Below, piece after piece: positions 22,091-30,267 of a DNA stretch of 64,000 bases (within the stretch, counting starts at the first letter, position 1; every line of letters starts with the position of its first letter). Source of the DNA: an uncultured Roseobacter sp. (GTDB taxonomy: Bacteria > Pseudomonadota > Alphaproteobacteria > Rhodobacterales > Rhodobacteraceae); contig CANKZM010000001.1 in NCBI GenBank assembly GCA_947488305.1, positions 682,001 through 746,000 of the forward strand, read 5' to 3'. Position numbers and translations under genes: made by a program. The notes under the pieces are model-generated. The model did no database searches, had not been told where the DNA came from, and saw nothing but the letters and a program-made list of their open reading frames with translations.

Positions 22091-22959
22091 GACGGCAACA
22101 AACCTACCATACGCCGGATGTCGTCCGGAGTTGCGCCTTCGGCGCGGAATTTCGACAATGCCCTTGCGTCGTCCCGTTTTGCCAACCGTTTGCCTTTATC
22201 ATCGCGGATCAGGCGATGATGGAAGTAACTCGGCGTCGGCAGGTCGAGCAGCTTTTGCAAAAGCACGTGGATTGGTGTGGCATCATACAGGTCTTTTCCA
22301 CGGACGACATGAGTTATGCCCTGGTGCGCATCATCTAACACCACTGAAAGATGGTAAGAGGTGCCCATGTCGCGTCGGCTGACAACGACGTCGCCTACGG
22401 ATTGTTGAAGGTCAGCGACGTCAGGATGGGGGGTCGTTTCTGCCTGCAACACATCCCCAGTTTCTTCAAAAGCCAGTGGACCGGAGATCACCTGTTTGAC
22501 GGCCTCCAGATCGAGCCGAAGTGCCGTATTGTCCGGCAGCGGCGCGTTTGGGTCGCGGGGCAGGGTGCGGCAGGTTCCGGGGTAGATGATACCATCAGGC
22601 CCTAAAAGTGGTGCGCCCTCCTGAGGGGCGGCAGCAGCTTCGCGTATGTCCCTGCGTTTGCAATAGCAAGGATAGAGTAGCCCGCGTTTCCAAAGCTCAT
22701 CCAGTGCAACACTATAGGTAGCCAAATTGTCGGACTGGCGCAAAACAGGAGTTTCCCAGCGCAAACCGAGCCAGCTCAGATCGTCATAAATCTGTTGCTC
22801 CCAAACTGCCTTCGCGCGGCTTTGGTCAATATCTTCGATGCGGAGCAGGAATTCACCATCATGCCGTCGCGCCAGATCATAGGCCAAGAGCGCCGAATAG
22901 GCATGACCCAAATGCAGCGGGCCCGTCGGAGACGGTGCAAATCGCGTACGGAAAATCAC
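22087..22959 (-). CDS. gluQ: Glutamyl-Q tRNA(Asp) synthetase
   Basis: A GltX paralogue that glutamylates queuosine at the wobble position of tRNA Asp. The 290-residue protein contains the class I motif [13 protein letters not shown] (residues 8-20), [29 protein letters not shown] and the KRLAKRD variant of KMSKS near 260. It stops before the anticodon-binding domain of GltX, which sets the subfamily. The zinc ligands appear as CYCKRR and the following TCRT. It overlaps the upstream methyltransferase gene by four bases. Confidence 0.93.
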   Translation of the reverse strand: MIFRTRFAPSPTGPLHLGHAYSALLAYDLARRHDGEFLLRIEDIDQSRAKAVWEQQIYDDLSWLGLRWETPVLRQSDNLATYSVALDELWKRGLLYPCYCKRRDIREAAAAPQEGAPLLGPDGIIYPGTCRTLPRDPNAPLPDNTALRLDLEAVKQVISGPLAFEETGDVLQAETTPHPDVADLQQSVGDVVVSRRDMGTSYHLSVVLDDAHQGITHVVRGKDLYDATPIHVLLQKLLDLPTPSYFHHRLIRDDKGKRLAKRDDARALSKFRAEGATPDDIRRMVGLLPS

Positions 22960-23570
22960 TTTTTCTCAATAACGTAGACGTTTGCCTTCAGGTTGATCCC
23001 GGGCAGATGGGGACCATACTCCTTGAAAAGAAGCGTTGCTGCACCGCAATCCAGCCATTCACATAGTGCCGCCTCATATACCGGCTCCTGCAGGGCGTGG
23101 TCGTTGAAGGAGAATACAAGCTTTCCACCAGGACCGAGGGATTTGATCAACTGGTGAAACACTGAAACAGGCGCAGCACCCGCGCCAATGACGCCAATGG
23201 CTGCAATCGCGGCGAAGTCACCCGGTGCATGGCGCAACTGCGTGTCGGCATCAATCACGTCGAGGTGACGATATATCCCTTTGGTCTTTGCTTTCGCCAG
23301 CATATCGGAGGAAATGTCCAGCCCGTCAACGGTTTCAAAACCGGCTAACCTCAGTGCGAGGCCTGACAACCCGGTACCACATCCGAAATCAAGAATAGGA
23401 GACGTGAAATCTTTGGTATATGCTGCCAATGCTTCGGCACAACGCCCTGGCGTGGCGCAACCATTTTCCGCCAGTTCAGCCTCGTAGGTCTTTGACCAGG
23501 CATCATATAATTTGCGCGTCGACGTCGCATCCCGCGCACCATAGACATCGTTCAAAAATCCAGCACCCAT
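22956..23570 (-). CDS. Class I SAM-dependent methyltransferase, substrate unknown
   Basis: The 204-residue protein carries the SAM-binding motif I PILDFGCGTGLSGLAL at about residues 58-73, motif II VDGLDISSDMLAKA, and a post-motif GGKLVFSFND. It resembles small Rhodobacteraceae methyltransferases of the Williams-Beuren/UbiE-like type (LYDAWSKTYEAEL N-terminus). It lies between trmFO (39 bases upstream) and gluQ (four-base overlap), two tRNA-modification genes, which hints at but does not prove an RNA-related role. Confidence 0.8.
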   Translation of the reverse strand: MGAGFLNDVYGARDATSTRKLYDAWSKTYEAELAENGCATPGRCAEALAAYTKDFTSPILDFGCGTGLSGLALRLAGFETVDGLDISSDMLAKAKTKGIYRHLDVIDADTQLRHAPGDFAAIAAIGVIGAGAAPVSVFHQLIKSLGPGGKLVFSFNDHALQEPVYEAALCEWLDCGAATLLFKEYGPHLPGINLKANVYVIEKK

Positions 23571-23609
23571 GGGGTCATGGTAAAACCATCGGCGCGCCGC
23601 TGTCCAGCG

Positions 23610-24962
23610 TCAGGCGGTTTCCTTCAATGCCGCAAGCCATTCTTGCCAATCGGTTTTGGCGCGATCCGTATAGGCCTTGTAGCGATCCTTGCGACCGCGC
23701 CGCCCACCTTTCTGACCTTCTACAGCAGGGAAAAGACCGAAATTGACATTCATGGGCTGGAAGGTCTTCGCTTCAGCGCCGCCCGTGATATGCGTAATCA
23801 ATGCACCCGTCGCTGTGGTATTTGGTGGCGTTGGAACGTCGTAGCCAAGTATTTGAGCTGCGGCGAGGCGACCGGCCAACAAACCCATTGCTGCTGACTC
23901 GACATATCCCTCTACACCCGTGATTTGCCCTGCAAACCGAATGTTCGGCCGCGATCGCAATCGCATCTGCCCGTCAAGGAGCGTCGGGGAATTCAGAAAA
24001 GTGTTTCGGTGAATGCCGCCAAGACGGGCAAAGCTTGCATTCTCAAGGCCGGGAATTTGCCGAAAAACATCGCCTTGCGCACCATACTTCATCTTGGTTT
24101 GAAAGCCCACGATATTATAGAGCGTGCCCAGCTTGTTATCGCGGCGCAATTGTACCACGGCGTGTGGTTTTTCATCTGGCCGGTGTGGATTAGTCAGGCC
24201 AACCGGCTTCATTGGACCAAACCGCAGTGTTTCACGCCCGCGCTCGGCCATCACTTCAATGGGCAGACAGCCATCAAAATACCCGGCGGTTTCGCCTTCC
24301 TTGAATTCGGTCTTGTCGGCGGCGAGGAGCGCATCAATGAAAGCTTCGTATTGATCCCGATCCATAGGGCAATTCAGATAGGCTGTCCGTTCCTCTTCGG
24401 TGTCGCCCTTGTCATAACGCGACTGCATCCACGCGCGGCTCATATCAATGCTGTCGAAATAGACGATTGGTGCAATCGCATCAAAAAATGCAAGCGACTC
24501 TGCCCCGGTTTCCGCTGCGATGGCGGCACTTAATCGAGAGGAGGTGAGGGGCCCCGTTGCAAATATCCAATGCCCGTCGCCTGGCAGTTCTGTAATCTCG
24601 CCGTAGGCGACAGTGACATTTGGATGCGCCTTGAGCGCATCGGTAACCGATTGCGCGAAAGGATCGCGATCAACGGCCAAAGCCCCACCGGCGGGCAGGC
24701 GGTGTTTGTCCGCTGTGCGCATTATCAACCCGTTTGCAGCGCGCATTTCCCAATGAAGTAAGCCTACGGCATTTTGCTCGTCATCATCTGACCGAAAGGA
24801 GTTTGAGCAGACCATCTCACCCAAGAGGCCAGTTTGATGCGCGAAAGTACCGACGTCGGGCCGCATTTCATGCAGCACGACCTCCACGCCCAACTCAGCT
24901 GCTTGCCAGGCCGCTTCGGAGCCAGCCATCCCTCCGCCAACGATATGAAGTTTCTCTGTCAT
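23610..24962 (-). CDS. trmFO: Folate-dependent tRNA(uracil-54) methyltransferase TrmFO
   Basis: FAD protein that makes m5U54 in tRNA from methylene-tetrahydrofolate. It has the FAD loop [13 protein letters not shown] at about residues 7-19, then [19 protein letters not shown] with the catalytic cysteine, [14 protein letters not shown], and [17 protein letters not shown]. The start is set at the CAT complement 24960-24962 ([10 protein letters not shown]); the frame extends upstream without family similarity. It heads a three-gene minus-strand unit with the methyltransferase and gluQ. Confidence 0.96.
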   Translation of the reverse strand: MTEKLHIVGGGMAGSEAAWQAAELGVEVVLHEMRPDVGTFAHQTGLLGEMVCSNSFRSDDDEQNAVGLLHWEMRAANGLIMRTADKHRLPAGGALAVDRDPFAQSVTDALKAHPNVTVAYGEITELPGDGHWIFATGPLTSSRLSAAIAAETGAESLAFFDAIAPIVYFDSIDMSRAWMQSRYDKGDTEEERTAYLNCPMDRDQYEAFIDALLAADKTEFKEGETAGYFDGCLPIEVMAERGRETLRFGPMKPVGLTNPHRPDEKPHAVVQLRRDNKLGTLYNIVGFQTKMKYGAQGDVFRQIPGLENASFARLGGIHRNTFLNSPTLLDGQMRLRSRPNIRFAGQITGVEGYVESAAMGLLAGRLAAAQILGYDVPTPPNTTATGALITHITGGAEAKTFQPMNVNFGLFPAVEGQKGGRRGRKDRYKAYTDRAKTDWQEWLAALKETA

Positions 24963-25039
24963 GGCGCGCCATGTAGGGCAGCGCAGCGGCGCGCGCAACT
25001 CATGACTGGCATTCAACATGGGTTTTTAGGGGTTTACGC

Positions 25040-25118
25040 TTTTGGGGCCGCCCTGCGGGTATGTCGGATCAGAGAGACGCTGATCTGGAGGGACCTTCCG
25101 GCGAGGGGCGGCCCAAAA
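25040..25118. repeat. Nested inverted repeat in the trmFO/thioesterase divergent spacer
   Basis: The 342-base spacer 24963-25304 holds no gene I can support. Within it GGGCCGCCC (25045-25053) pairs with GGGCGGCCC (25106-25114), flanked by TTTT at 25040-25043 and AAAA at 25115-25118. Inside the 52-base loop, GATCAG (25067-25072) pairs with CTGATC (25080-25085). A third hairpin, ATGCC/GGCAT, follows at 25125-25138. The arrangement could be a structured RNA leader or a dispersed repeat element. It is unlikely to be a plain terminator, as neither strand has a T tract after the stem. Confidence 0.5.
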
Positions 25119-25304
25119 CGCGATATGCCTTTCGGCATGCCCTATCTTTGCCACGTTCTTGCCCGATTTGAAATAGAAGACTTTGAAACGATGCTGTGCG
25201 GATTTGGAAACAATCTCATTTGATGCGAGTTTTTGTGGAATGACGCAGGGTCTCTCTTGCCAGAAAAAGAAAATGAGAGACAGTCGCGACAAGGAGGGAC
25301 GCCA

Positions 25305-25733
25305 ATGGCATTGAAAATGACCAAAGAAGAAGTGTCAGGCTTCGTGGAGCAGGTGTTTGAGCAGGTGAAAGGCGATTTCACAATCGAAGACCTTGGTGAA
25401 GACACAATGCGGGTCCGCATGAATGTTGCTGAACGGCACTTGCGCCCTGGGGGCACCGTCTCGGGCCCGGCCATGTTTTCGCTGGCGGATGTCTCAGCAT
25501 ATTTCATCACGATCGCCCATATCGGTCCGGAGCCGCTGACGGTGACAACAAATTGCACGATCGATTTTATGCGGAAACCTGCAGCCAACACTGACCTGAT
25601 CGCGCAAGTGAAACTGCTGAAACTGGGTCGGACGCTTTCGGTAACGGACGTTCTACTCTATTCAGAAGGAACGGAAAAACCCGTCGCGCGGGCGTCGCTG
25701 ACCTATTCCATTCCGCAAAAAACCATTTCGTAA
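25305..25733 (+). CDS. PaaI-like hot-dog thioesterase
   Basis: The 142-residue protein fits the PaaI/DUF4442-type acyl-CoA thioesterase family: RHLRPGGTVSGPAMFSLAD followed by VSAYFITIAHIG, then TVTTNCTIDFMRKP and a C-terminal SVTDVLLYSE-EKPVARAS strand. The catalytic-type Asp is in SLADVS. AAGGAGGGACGCCA precedes ATG 25305, a strong ribosome binding site. The substrate is not evident. It is convergent with the DUF1127 gene, and the terminator between them may serve both. Confidence 0.8.
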   Translation: MALKMTKEEVSGFVEQVFEQVKGDFTIEDLGEDTMRVRMNVAERHLRPGGTVSGPAMFSLADVSAYFITIAHIGPEPLTVTTNCTIDFMRKPAANTDLIAQVKLLKLGRTLSVTDVLLYSEGTEKPVARASLTYSIPQKTIS

Positions 25734-25761
25734 AAAAAAGCGGCCGGGACGAACCCGGCCG
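25732..25761 (-). terminator. Rho-independent terminator of the DUF1127 gene
   Basis: On the minus strand CGGCCGGG, loop TTCGT, CCCGGCCG is followed by C and eight T. The perfect 8-bp stem and T run make this a strong terminator, 33 bases after the DUF1127 stop. Confidence 0.87.
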
Positions 25762-25793
25762 AGAGGAAGAGGTCTGTCAGGGTGCCGGGGAGG

Positions 25794-26027
25794 TCACGCC
25801 TGCCAGAACGCTTTGGACACTTCGCGTTGTGCATCCAAAGGCGTCATACCCACGTCGTCCAACTGCCAGTTTTCCAGCTGTCCGAGTGCACGTCTGGTTT
25901 GACGGCGCGTGGCCCATTTTGACACGCAAGCCGCAAACTCCACAGCGACATAGGCGAGCGTTGGCACGTCACGTGCTGCTGTGAGGTAAGCCAATGTGTC
26001 GGGCGAAAGCGGTAATGTGCGTGTCAT
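25794..26027 (-). CDS. DUF1127-family small protein
   Basis: A 77-residue protein with the DUF1127 C-terminal signature (WATRRQTRRALGQLENWQLDDVGMTPLDAQREVSKAFW). Small Arg-rich DUF1127 proteins are known in Rhodobacter sphaeroides (CcaF1) as RNA-binding factors that act on stress-related small RNAs, and in Agrobacterium they affect RNA and phosphate metabolism. GGAGTTTCTC precedes the ATG, a good ribosome binding site. It is divergent from a MocR-type regulator and the promoters share palindromic ATTGTA/TACAAT sites, so control by that regulator is inferred. Confidence 0.85.
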   Translation of the reverse strand: MTRTLPLSPDTLAYLTAARDVPTLAYVAVEFAACVSKWATRRQTRRALGQLENWQLDDVGMTPLDAQREVSKAFWQA

Positions 26028-26040
26028 GAGAAACTCCTAA

Positions 26041-26130
26041 ATTGTATTGACACAATGTAGCGATATGCTACAATTTATTAGTACGATAAACGGTACAAGG
26101 TCGCTAGGAAAATATTGTAATGGATACAAT
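26041..26130 (+). promoter_or_regulatory. Shared promoter and operator region, DUF1127 gene / MocR regulator
   Basis: A near-consensus sigma70 promoter for the regulator reads TTGACA (26047-26052), 16 bases, TACAAT (26069-26074). ATTGTA/TACAAT hexamers occur at 26041-26046, 26069-26074, 26114-26119 and 26125-26130; the last two form ATTGTA-N5-TACAAT across the regulator's start codon (ATG 26120). TGTAGC-N5-GCTACA (26056-26072) is a perfect palindrome between the -35 and -10 elements. These are candidate binding sites for the MocR protein. Confidence 0.65.
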
Positions 26131-27535
26131 TTGGCAGCCGACGCTCGCCGAGCACATCAAACCCAAATACAAGGCTGTCGTTGCCAGCATCAAAGAAGGT
26201 ATAGAGGTGGGCGCTTTGCCAAAAGGGGGGAAGTTGCCGCCCGTCCGGGAGTTGGCTTGGACCCTTGGCATAACGCCGGGCACCGTTGCGCGTGCCTATA
26301 CCATCTTGACCGAGAGCGGTGCCTTGAAAGCTGAGGTTGGTCGCGGAACATTTGTTGCAGAGCGCGCTCCGGTGATGCTCGTGGATAAGCCGATCGAGAT
26401 TGACGCCATTCCACATGGTACGGACCGAGCTGATGACTCGCATTCGATTAGCCTGTTTTCGCCACATCTACCTGCCGTGGGGCAGGACCTGCTCGCCCGT
26501 CGGCTTTTGGCGCAGATCGCACAGGATCCACCCTCCGGAATCATGCATTATCCCAGTCGTTCCGGCGCGCAGCCTGCTCGAGAGGCTGTGGTGCGCTGGC
26601 TTGCGGGAACCCCGCTCGGCGCATTGTCAGAGCGGGATATCGTGCTTTCTCACGGCGGGCAAAACGGGCTGCAGCTGATTTTTCAGAGCATCCTTCATGG
26701 GCGAAAACCAACGATCTTGATCGAAGAACTGGCATACCCTGGTTTCCGGCGCGCGGCCGAATTGTTACGGGCGGATGTTGTTCCGGTTGCGATGGATGCG
26801 GACGGGGTCATCCCCGAGGCATTGGAAGAGGCGGCATCTGCCAATGAGGCGCAGTTGTTCTGTACCTCGCCCGAGGTTCATAATCCGACAGGCAGCTTCA
26901 CTCCGGTGGCCCGGCGCGAGGCATTGGTCGAGGTCGCACGCCGTTGCAACTTCGAGATTGTCGAAGATGATTGCTACCGAATGCAGGTGGATCGCGCGCC
27001 GACCTATCGGATGCTTGCGCCCGAACGCGGCTGGTATGTGTCCTCTCTTGCAAAAACGCTGACACCGGCTTTGAGGATAGGATTTGCAATTGCCCCACAA
27101 GGCAAGACTTCGGCGCTACGCAAGGTCGCGGAGTATAATTGCTTTGGTCTTGCAACGCCGATGATAGATCTTTGTGCCGCATTGCTCAGCCATGAGGATG
27201 TGGACCACGTGGCAAACGAAGCGCGTAAGGTCTTGAACAGGTATGTTCAGGCCGCCGTGAACATCCTCGGGGGTTTTGACGTTGTCTGGCGCACGAATGT
27301 TCCGTTCCTATGGCTGCGACTGCCTTTGGGGTGGCGGGCAGGGGCCTTTTGTCAGGCGGCAGAGGCAGCGGGCGTCCAGATACGATCGGCGGAGGAATTT
27401 GTCTGCCGGGATGCACGCGCGCCCCATGCGGTACGGCTTGCCGTGAATGCAGGTGTTTCGTTGGATCGGTTTGAAGTGGCGCTGCAGCGGGTCCGTGATC
27501 TTTTGGATAACCCCCCGGATCAAATTGGTGTCTAA
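26120..27535 (+). CDS. MocR/GntR-type transcriptional regulator with aminotransferase domain
   Basis: The 471-residue protein has a GntR winged helix at residues 10-75 (GGKLPPVRELAWTLGITPGTVARAYTIL) and a fold-type I aminotransferase domain from about 110 to 465. The PLP lysine is in SSLAKTLTPALRIGF, and FCTSPEVHNPTG and EDDCYR match the Asn and Asp/Tyr cofactor contacts. MocR proteins sense amino-acid or vitamin B6-type ligands through PLP chemistry. The divergent DUF1127 gene, rather than a catabolic operon, is the adjacent target. No effector can be named. Confidence 0.9.
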   Translation: MDTIWQPTLAEHIKPKYKAVVASIKEGIEVGALPKGGKLPPVRELAWTLGITPGTVARAYTILTESGALKAEVGRGTFVAERAPVMLVDKPIEIDAIPHGTDRADDSHSISLFSPHLPAVGQDLLARRLLAQIAQDPPSGIMHYPSRSGAQPAREAVVRWLAGTPLGALSERDIVLSHGGQNGLQLIFQSILHGRKPTILIEELAYPGFRRAAELLRADVVPVAMDADGVIPEALEEAASANEAQLFCTSPEVHNPTGSFTPVARREALVEVARRCNFEIVEDDCYRMQVDRAPTYRMLAPERGWYVSSLAKTLTPALRIGFAIAPQGKTSALRKVAEYNCFGLATPMIDLCAALLSHEDVDHVANEARKVLNRYVQAAVNILGGFDVVWRTNVPFLWLRLPLGWRAGAFCQAAEAAGVQIRSAEEFVCRDARAPHAVRLAVNAGVSLDRFEVALQRVRDLLDNPPDQIGV

Positions 27536-27603
27536 GAATGGGGTAAAATAATACCTATTTAGTAAACCTTTGAAAGCAATAATTTTATTTACCTGAAGCG
27601 ACC

Positions 27604-27631
27604 TTGACCGCACATGTGGCTTCTATATAAC
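27604..27631 (+). promoter_or_regulatory. Promoter of rplM-rpsI
   Basis: TTGACC (27604-27609) is followed after 16 bases by TATAAC (27626-27631), with an A/T-rich stretch upstream at about 27550-27595 that may act as an UP element. It is placed 66 bases before the rplM ATG. Confidence 0.6.
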
Positions 27632-27649
27632 GCCCCAATCGAATTCGGG

Positions 27650-27670
27650 CCTGTCGGGATTTTTGACAGG
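27650..27670 (+). promoter_or_regulatory. Hairpin in the rplM 5' leader
   Basis: CCTGTC and GACAGG form a perfect 6-bp stem with a 9-base loop, 26 bases before the rplM start. Ribosomal protein operons are often autoregulated at leader structures, and E. coli L13 represses its own mRNA; a like role here is inference. Confidence 0.4.
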
Positions 27671-27696
27671 TCTTAACCTCAATCGGGGAACCGTCC

Positions 27697-28158
27697 ATGA
27701 AAACTTACTCTGCAACACCCGCAGATATCGACAAGAAATGGATCCTGATCGACGCTGAAGGCGTTGTTCTGGGTCGTTTGGCGTCGATCGTTGCGACCCG
27801 CCTGCGCGGCAAGCATAAACCGTCGTTCACGCCGCATATGGATTGCGGCGACAACGTTATCATCATCAACGCGGATAAGGTCCAGTTGACTGGCAAGAAG
27901 CGTGAAGAGAACCACTACTGGCACACAGGCCACCCAGGTGGCATCAAGTCCCGCACCAAAGCGCAGATCCTTGAGGGTGATCATCCGGAGCGTGTTGTGA
28001 CCCTGGCGGTCAAGCGCATGTTGCCGGGCAATCGTCTGTCCCGTCAGATCATGACCAACTTGCGCGTTTACGCAGGCACTGACCACCCGCACGAGGCGCA
28101 AAGCCCCGAAGTTCTGGATGTGAAATCCATGAACAGCAAAAACACCCGGAGCGCATGA
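27697..28158 (+). CDS. rplM: 50S ribosomal protein L13
   Basis: Large-subunit protein, 153 residues. [18 protein letters not shown] at the N-terminus, [14 protein letters not shown] and [19 protein letters not shown] are diagnostic for L13. GGGGA at 27685-27689 precedes the ATG at a good distance. The stop overlaps the rpsI start by four bases (ATGA). Confidence 0.98.
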   Translation: MKTYSATPADIDKKWILIDAEGVVLGRLASIVATRLRGKHKPSFTPHMDCGDNVIIINADKVQLTGKKREENHYWHTGHPGGIKSRTKAQILEGDHPERVVTLAVKRMLPGNRLSRQIMTNLRVYAGTDHPHEAQSPEVLDVKSMNSKNTRSA

Positions 28159-28649
28159 GCATGGCAGAAGAAATCAACACACTCGAAGAGTTGGGCCAGG
28201 CTGCTGGTCTTGAAGCGGCACCGGAAGTTGTCGAAACACCCCGTGAGCCCGTGCGTGACGATCTTGGTCGGTCTTATGCGACAGGCAAACGCAAAGACGC
28301 GGTTGCCCGCGTCTGGATCAAGCCGGGCTCCGGCAAAGTGACTGTGAACGGCAAGCCGCAGAACGAATACTTTGCGCGTCCCGTTTTGCAGATGATCCTG
28401 GCGCAACCTTTCACCGTATCCGGTACCGAAGGCCAGTTTGACGTGGTTGCCACGGTCAAGGGCGGCGGTCTTTCCGGTCAGGCGGGTGCGGTCAAGCACG
28501 GCGTGTCCAAGGCGCTGCAGCTTTATGATCCATCCTTGCGCGGCGCGCTGAAAGCGGCAGGCTTCCTGACCCGCGACAGCCGTGTGGTCGAGCGTAAAAA
28601 ATACGGTAAAGCCAAAGCGCGTAAGAGCTTCCAGTTCTCCAAACGCTAA
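28155..28649 (+). CDS. rpsI: 30S ribosomal protein S9
   Basis: Small-subunit protein whose C-terminal tail ([11 protein letters not shown], ending in Lys-Arg) reaches the P-site tRNA. The conserved body starts at [27 protein letters not shown]. An acidic N-terminal extension of about 40 residues precedes it, as usual in Rhodobacteraceae and Rhizobiales. ATG 28155 and ATG 28161 are both possible starts. The gene ends in a strong terminator. Confidence 0.98.
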   Translation: MSMAEEINTLEELGQAAGLEAAPEVVETPREPVRDDLGRSYATGKRKDAVARVWIKPGSGKVTVNGKPQNEYFARPVLQMILAQPFTVSGTEGQFDVVATVKGGGLSGQAGAVKHGVSKALQLYDPSLRGALKAAGFLTRDSRVVERKKYGKAKARKSFQFSKR

Positions 28650-28668
28650 GACAACCGTCTCTATTTCG

Positions 28669-28698
28669 AAAAGGCCGCTCTTTTGGGCGGCCTTTTTT
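28669..28698 (+). terminator. Rho-independent terminator of rplM-rpsI
   Basis: AAAAGGCCGC, loop of 8, GCGGCC followed by six T. The 6-bp GC stem extends by A-T pairs on both sides. Confidence 0.9.
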
Positions 28699-28716
28699 CA
28701 TTTGGAGGCAAAATAG

Positions 28717-28730
28717 TTGAGTGTGATCGA
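28717..28730 (+). promoter_or_regulatory. FNR/DNR-like box upstream of the globin-cyclase operon
   Basis: TTGAGTGTGATCGA matches the FNR-family consensus TTGAT-N4-ATCAA at 8 of 10 defined positions. It lies 60 bases before the truncated haemoglobin start, a distance compatible with class II or class I activation. Members of this family (FnrL, DnrD, NnrR) respond to oxygen or NO in Rhodobacteraceae. Confidence 0.5.
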
Positions 28731-28789
28731 TTTACTTGCGCGGTAACCGTCTTCGCCGTAACCTCAGACGGAATTAACTTGGTAAGTCC

Positions 28790-29152
28790 ATGTCCAGCAC
28801 GTTTCAGAAATACGGCGGTTTTAGCGCTGTCAGTCGCGTCGTAATGACATTTTACGAAATGGTATTGGACAATGATTTGGTCGGCCATCACTTCGACAAT
28901 GTGGACATGCCAAGGTTAATGGATCACCAGACCAAATTCGTCTCAGCTTTGATGGGCGGGCCATCCGCGATGAATGACGAACGTCTTGCCTTTGTGCATC
29001 GTGACCTTGCCATTACTCGTGAGGAATTTGACGAAATCGTTCTCCTTCTCACCGATGCGATGTCCCAGCACGGCATGGAACAGGCTGATATCCACAACGT
29101 CAAAAAGTCTTTCGAGGAAAAAAGGGCGCTCATCCAGAAAGCCGCTGTTTGA
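28790..29152 (+). CDS. Group I truncated haemoglobin
   Basis: The 120-residue protein follows the 2-on-2 globin plan: FQKYGG near the N-terminus, helix B with VMTFYEMVLDN (Tyr22 as candidate B10), MDHQTKFVSALMGGP (helix E, residues 44-58), and His70 in RLAFVHRDLAI as proximal haem ligand. Group I members bind O2 and NO and can act as NO dioxygenases. The stop TGA shares its last base with the ATG of the cyclase gene, so the two proteins are made together. That coupling suggests the globin feeds gas information to the cyclase, which is inference. Confidence 0.85.
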   Translation: MSSTFQKYGGFSAVSRVVMTFYEMVLDNDLVGHHFDNVDMPRLMDHQTKFVSALMGGPSAMNDERLAFVHRDLAITREEFDEIVLLLTDAMSQHGMEQADIHNVKKSFEEKRALIQKAAV

Positions 29153-30207
29153 TGGCAAGTTTGGCTTTGACCACCATAAATGAACAACTCTTGAAATCGA
29201 TTGGGGTCGGCATCGCGATCTTGCGATTCAAGGACGCCAAATTCGTCTTTCACAATGCGGCTTTCACGGAGTGGTTCGGGGATCCGACAACCAGCGACAC
29301 AGTCAAGGAGGCCATGGAAACCCTGCGTGACCAGGCCCTTGATTCCTTTCGGGAAACAGGTCGTTTTCAGGGGGAGATCCAGATCAAGCCAAGGCGGCGT
29401 ACGCTTGTCATATCGCTCAACCTCTATCTCACGGAGATGGAAAGCGAGAAAATGATCGTTGCTGAATGCCAGAACATCACGCGGATGCGTGAGCTTGAGC
29501 AGATGATCGACAGTTACTCCAACATGGTTGAACGGAACACTCGTCAGCTTGAGCGCGAAAAGGAACGGGTTGAAAAGCTCTTGCTGAACCTGATGCCGCG
29601 CACGGTCTACGAGGAATACAAGACCTTTGGCGTGGTGACGCCCCAGCTTTATCGCGAGGTGTCGGTGTTGATGCTCGACTTTGTGGGCTTCACTGATTTC
29701 ACAGAGAAAAATGATCCCACCGTCACCCTTGGCGAGTTGAACGATATTTTCACGGCTTTTGACCGGATCAGCGAGCAATTTGGCGTTGAACGCATAAAAA
29801 CGATCGGGGACGCATATCTTGCGGTTTCCGGCATGCCTGAAGCCGCGCCCGATCATGCAACGGCTGTCGCCAATTGTGCCGTGCGGTTTCTGCGGTACCT
29901 CGAGCGGCGCAATCAAAGCCATCGTTTCCAATGGGAGGCGCGGATCGGGCTGGGCAGCGGTGCCGCTGTCGGGTCGGTCGTCGGTGTTCAGAAATACGTC
30001 TATGACGTGTTTGGCCCGGCCGTAAACATGGCAGCCCGCCTTCAGGTCTTTGCACATCCGATGAAGATCGTAGCGCCCATCGATATGAAGTTCGACCTTA
30101 TTGACGGGTTTCAGGTAGATGAAATTGGCTCCTACGATATCAAGGGGCTCGGGTCGTTGGAGCTTATCAACGTTGAGGGCAATCTTTCACTTGCGCGCGG
30201 CGGCTAA
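29152..30207 (+). CDS. Class III adenylate cyclase with PAS-like and coiled-coil (HNOBA-like) input region
   Basis: The 351-residue protein has a PAS-like domain (about residues 10-110, with VFHNAAFTEWFG and AECQNITRMRELEQ) and a coiled coil (about 112-148) that runs into LLNLMPRTVYEEYK, the motif at the junction of soluble guanylate cyclase-like enzymes. The catalytic domain spans about 165-345. Metal ligands D176 (MLDFVGFT) and D220 (KTIGDAYL), adenine-selecting K216 and D285 (VYDVFGPAVN), and transition-state N292 and R296 are all present, so the enzyme should make cAMP, not cGMP. It has no haem domain of its own; the coupled upstream globin could supply one. Confidence 0.88.
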   Translation: MASLALTTINEQLLKSIGVGIAILRFKDAKFVFHNAAFTEWFGDPTTSDTVKEAMETLRDQALDSFRETGRFQGEIQIKPRRRTLVISLNLYLTEMESEKMIVAECQNITRMRELEQMIDSYSNMVERNTRQLEREKERVEKLLLNLMPRTVYEEYKTFGVVTPQLYREVSVLMLDFVGFTDFTEKNDPTVTLGELNDIFTAFDRISEQFGVERIKTIGDAYLAVSGMPEAAPDHATAVANCAVRFLRYLERRNQSHRFQWEARIGLGSGAAVGSVVGVQKYVYDVFGPAVNMAARLQVFAHPMKIVAPIDMKFDLIDGFQVDEIGSYDIKGLGSLELINVEGNLSLARGG

Positions 30208-30267
30208 GCCTTGCGTCAGCGTTGAGGTTGCCAGACCCTTCAACTGCCACGGCGAAGGAAACTCGGC

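Noticed and set aside
25026-25292. An 88-codon minus-strand frame in the trmFO/thioesterase spacer
   Set aside because: It runs through the nested inverted repeat and has odd composition; the structure looks non-coding. It is listed as a repeat element instead.
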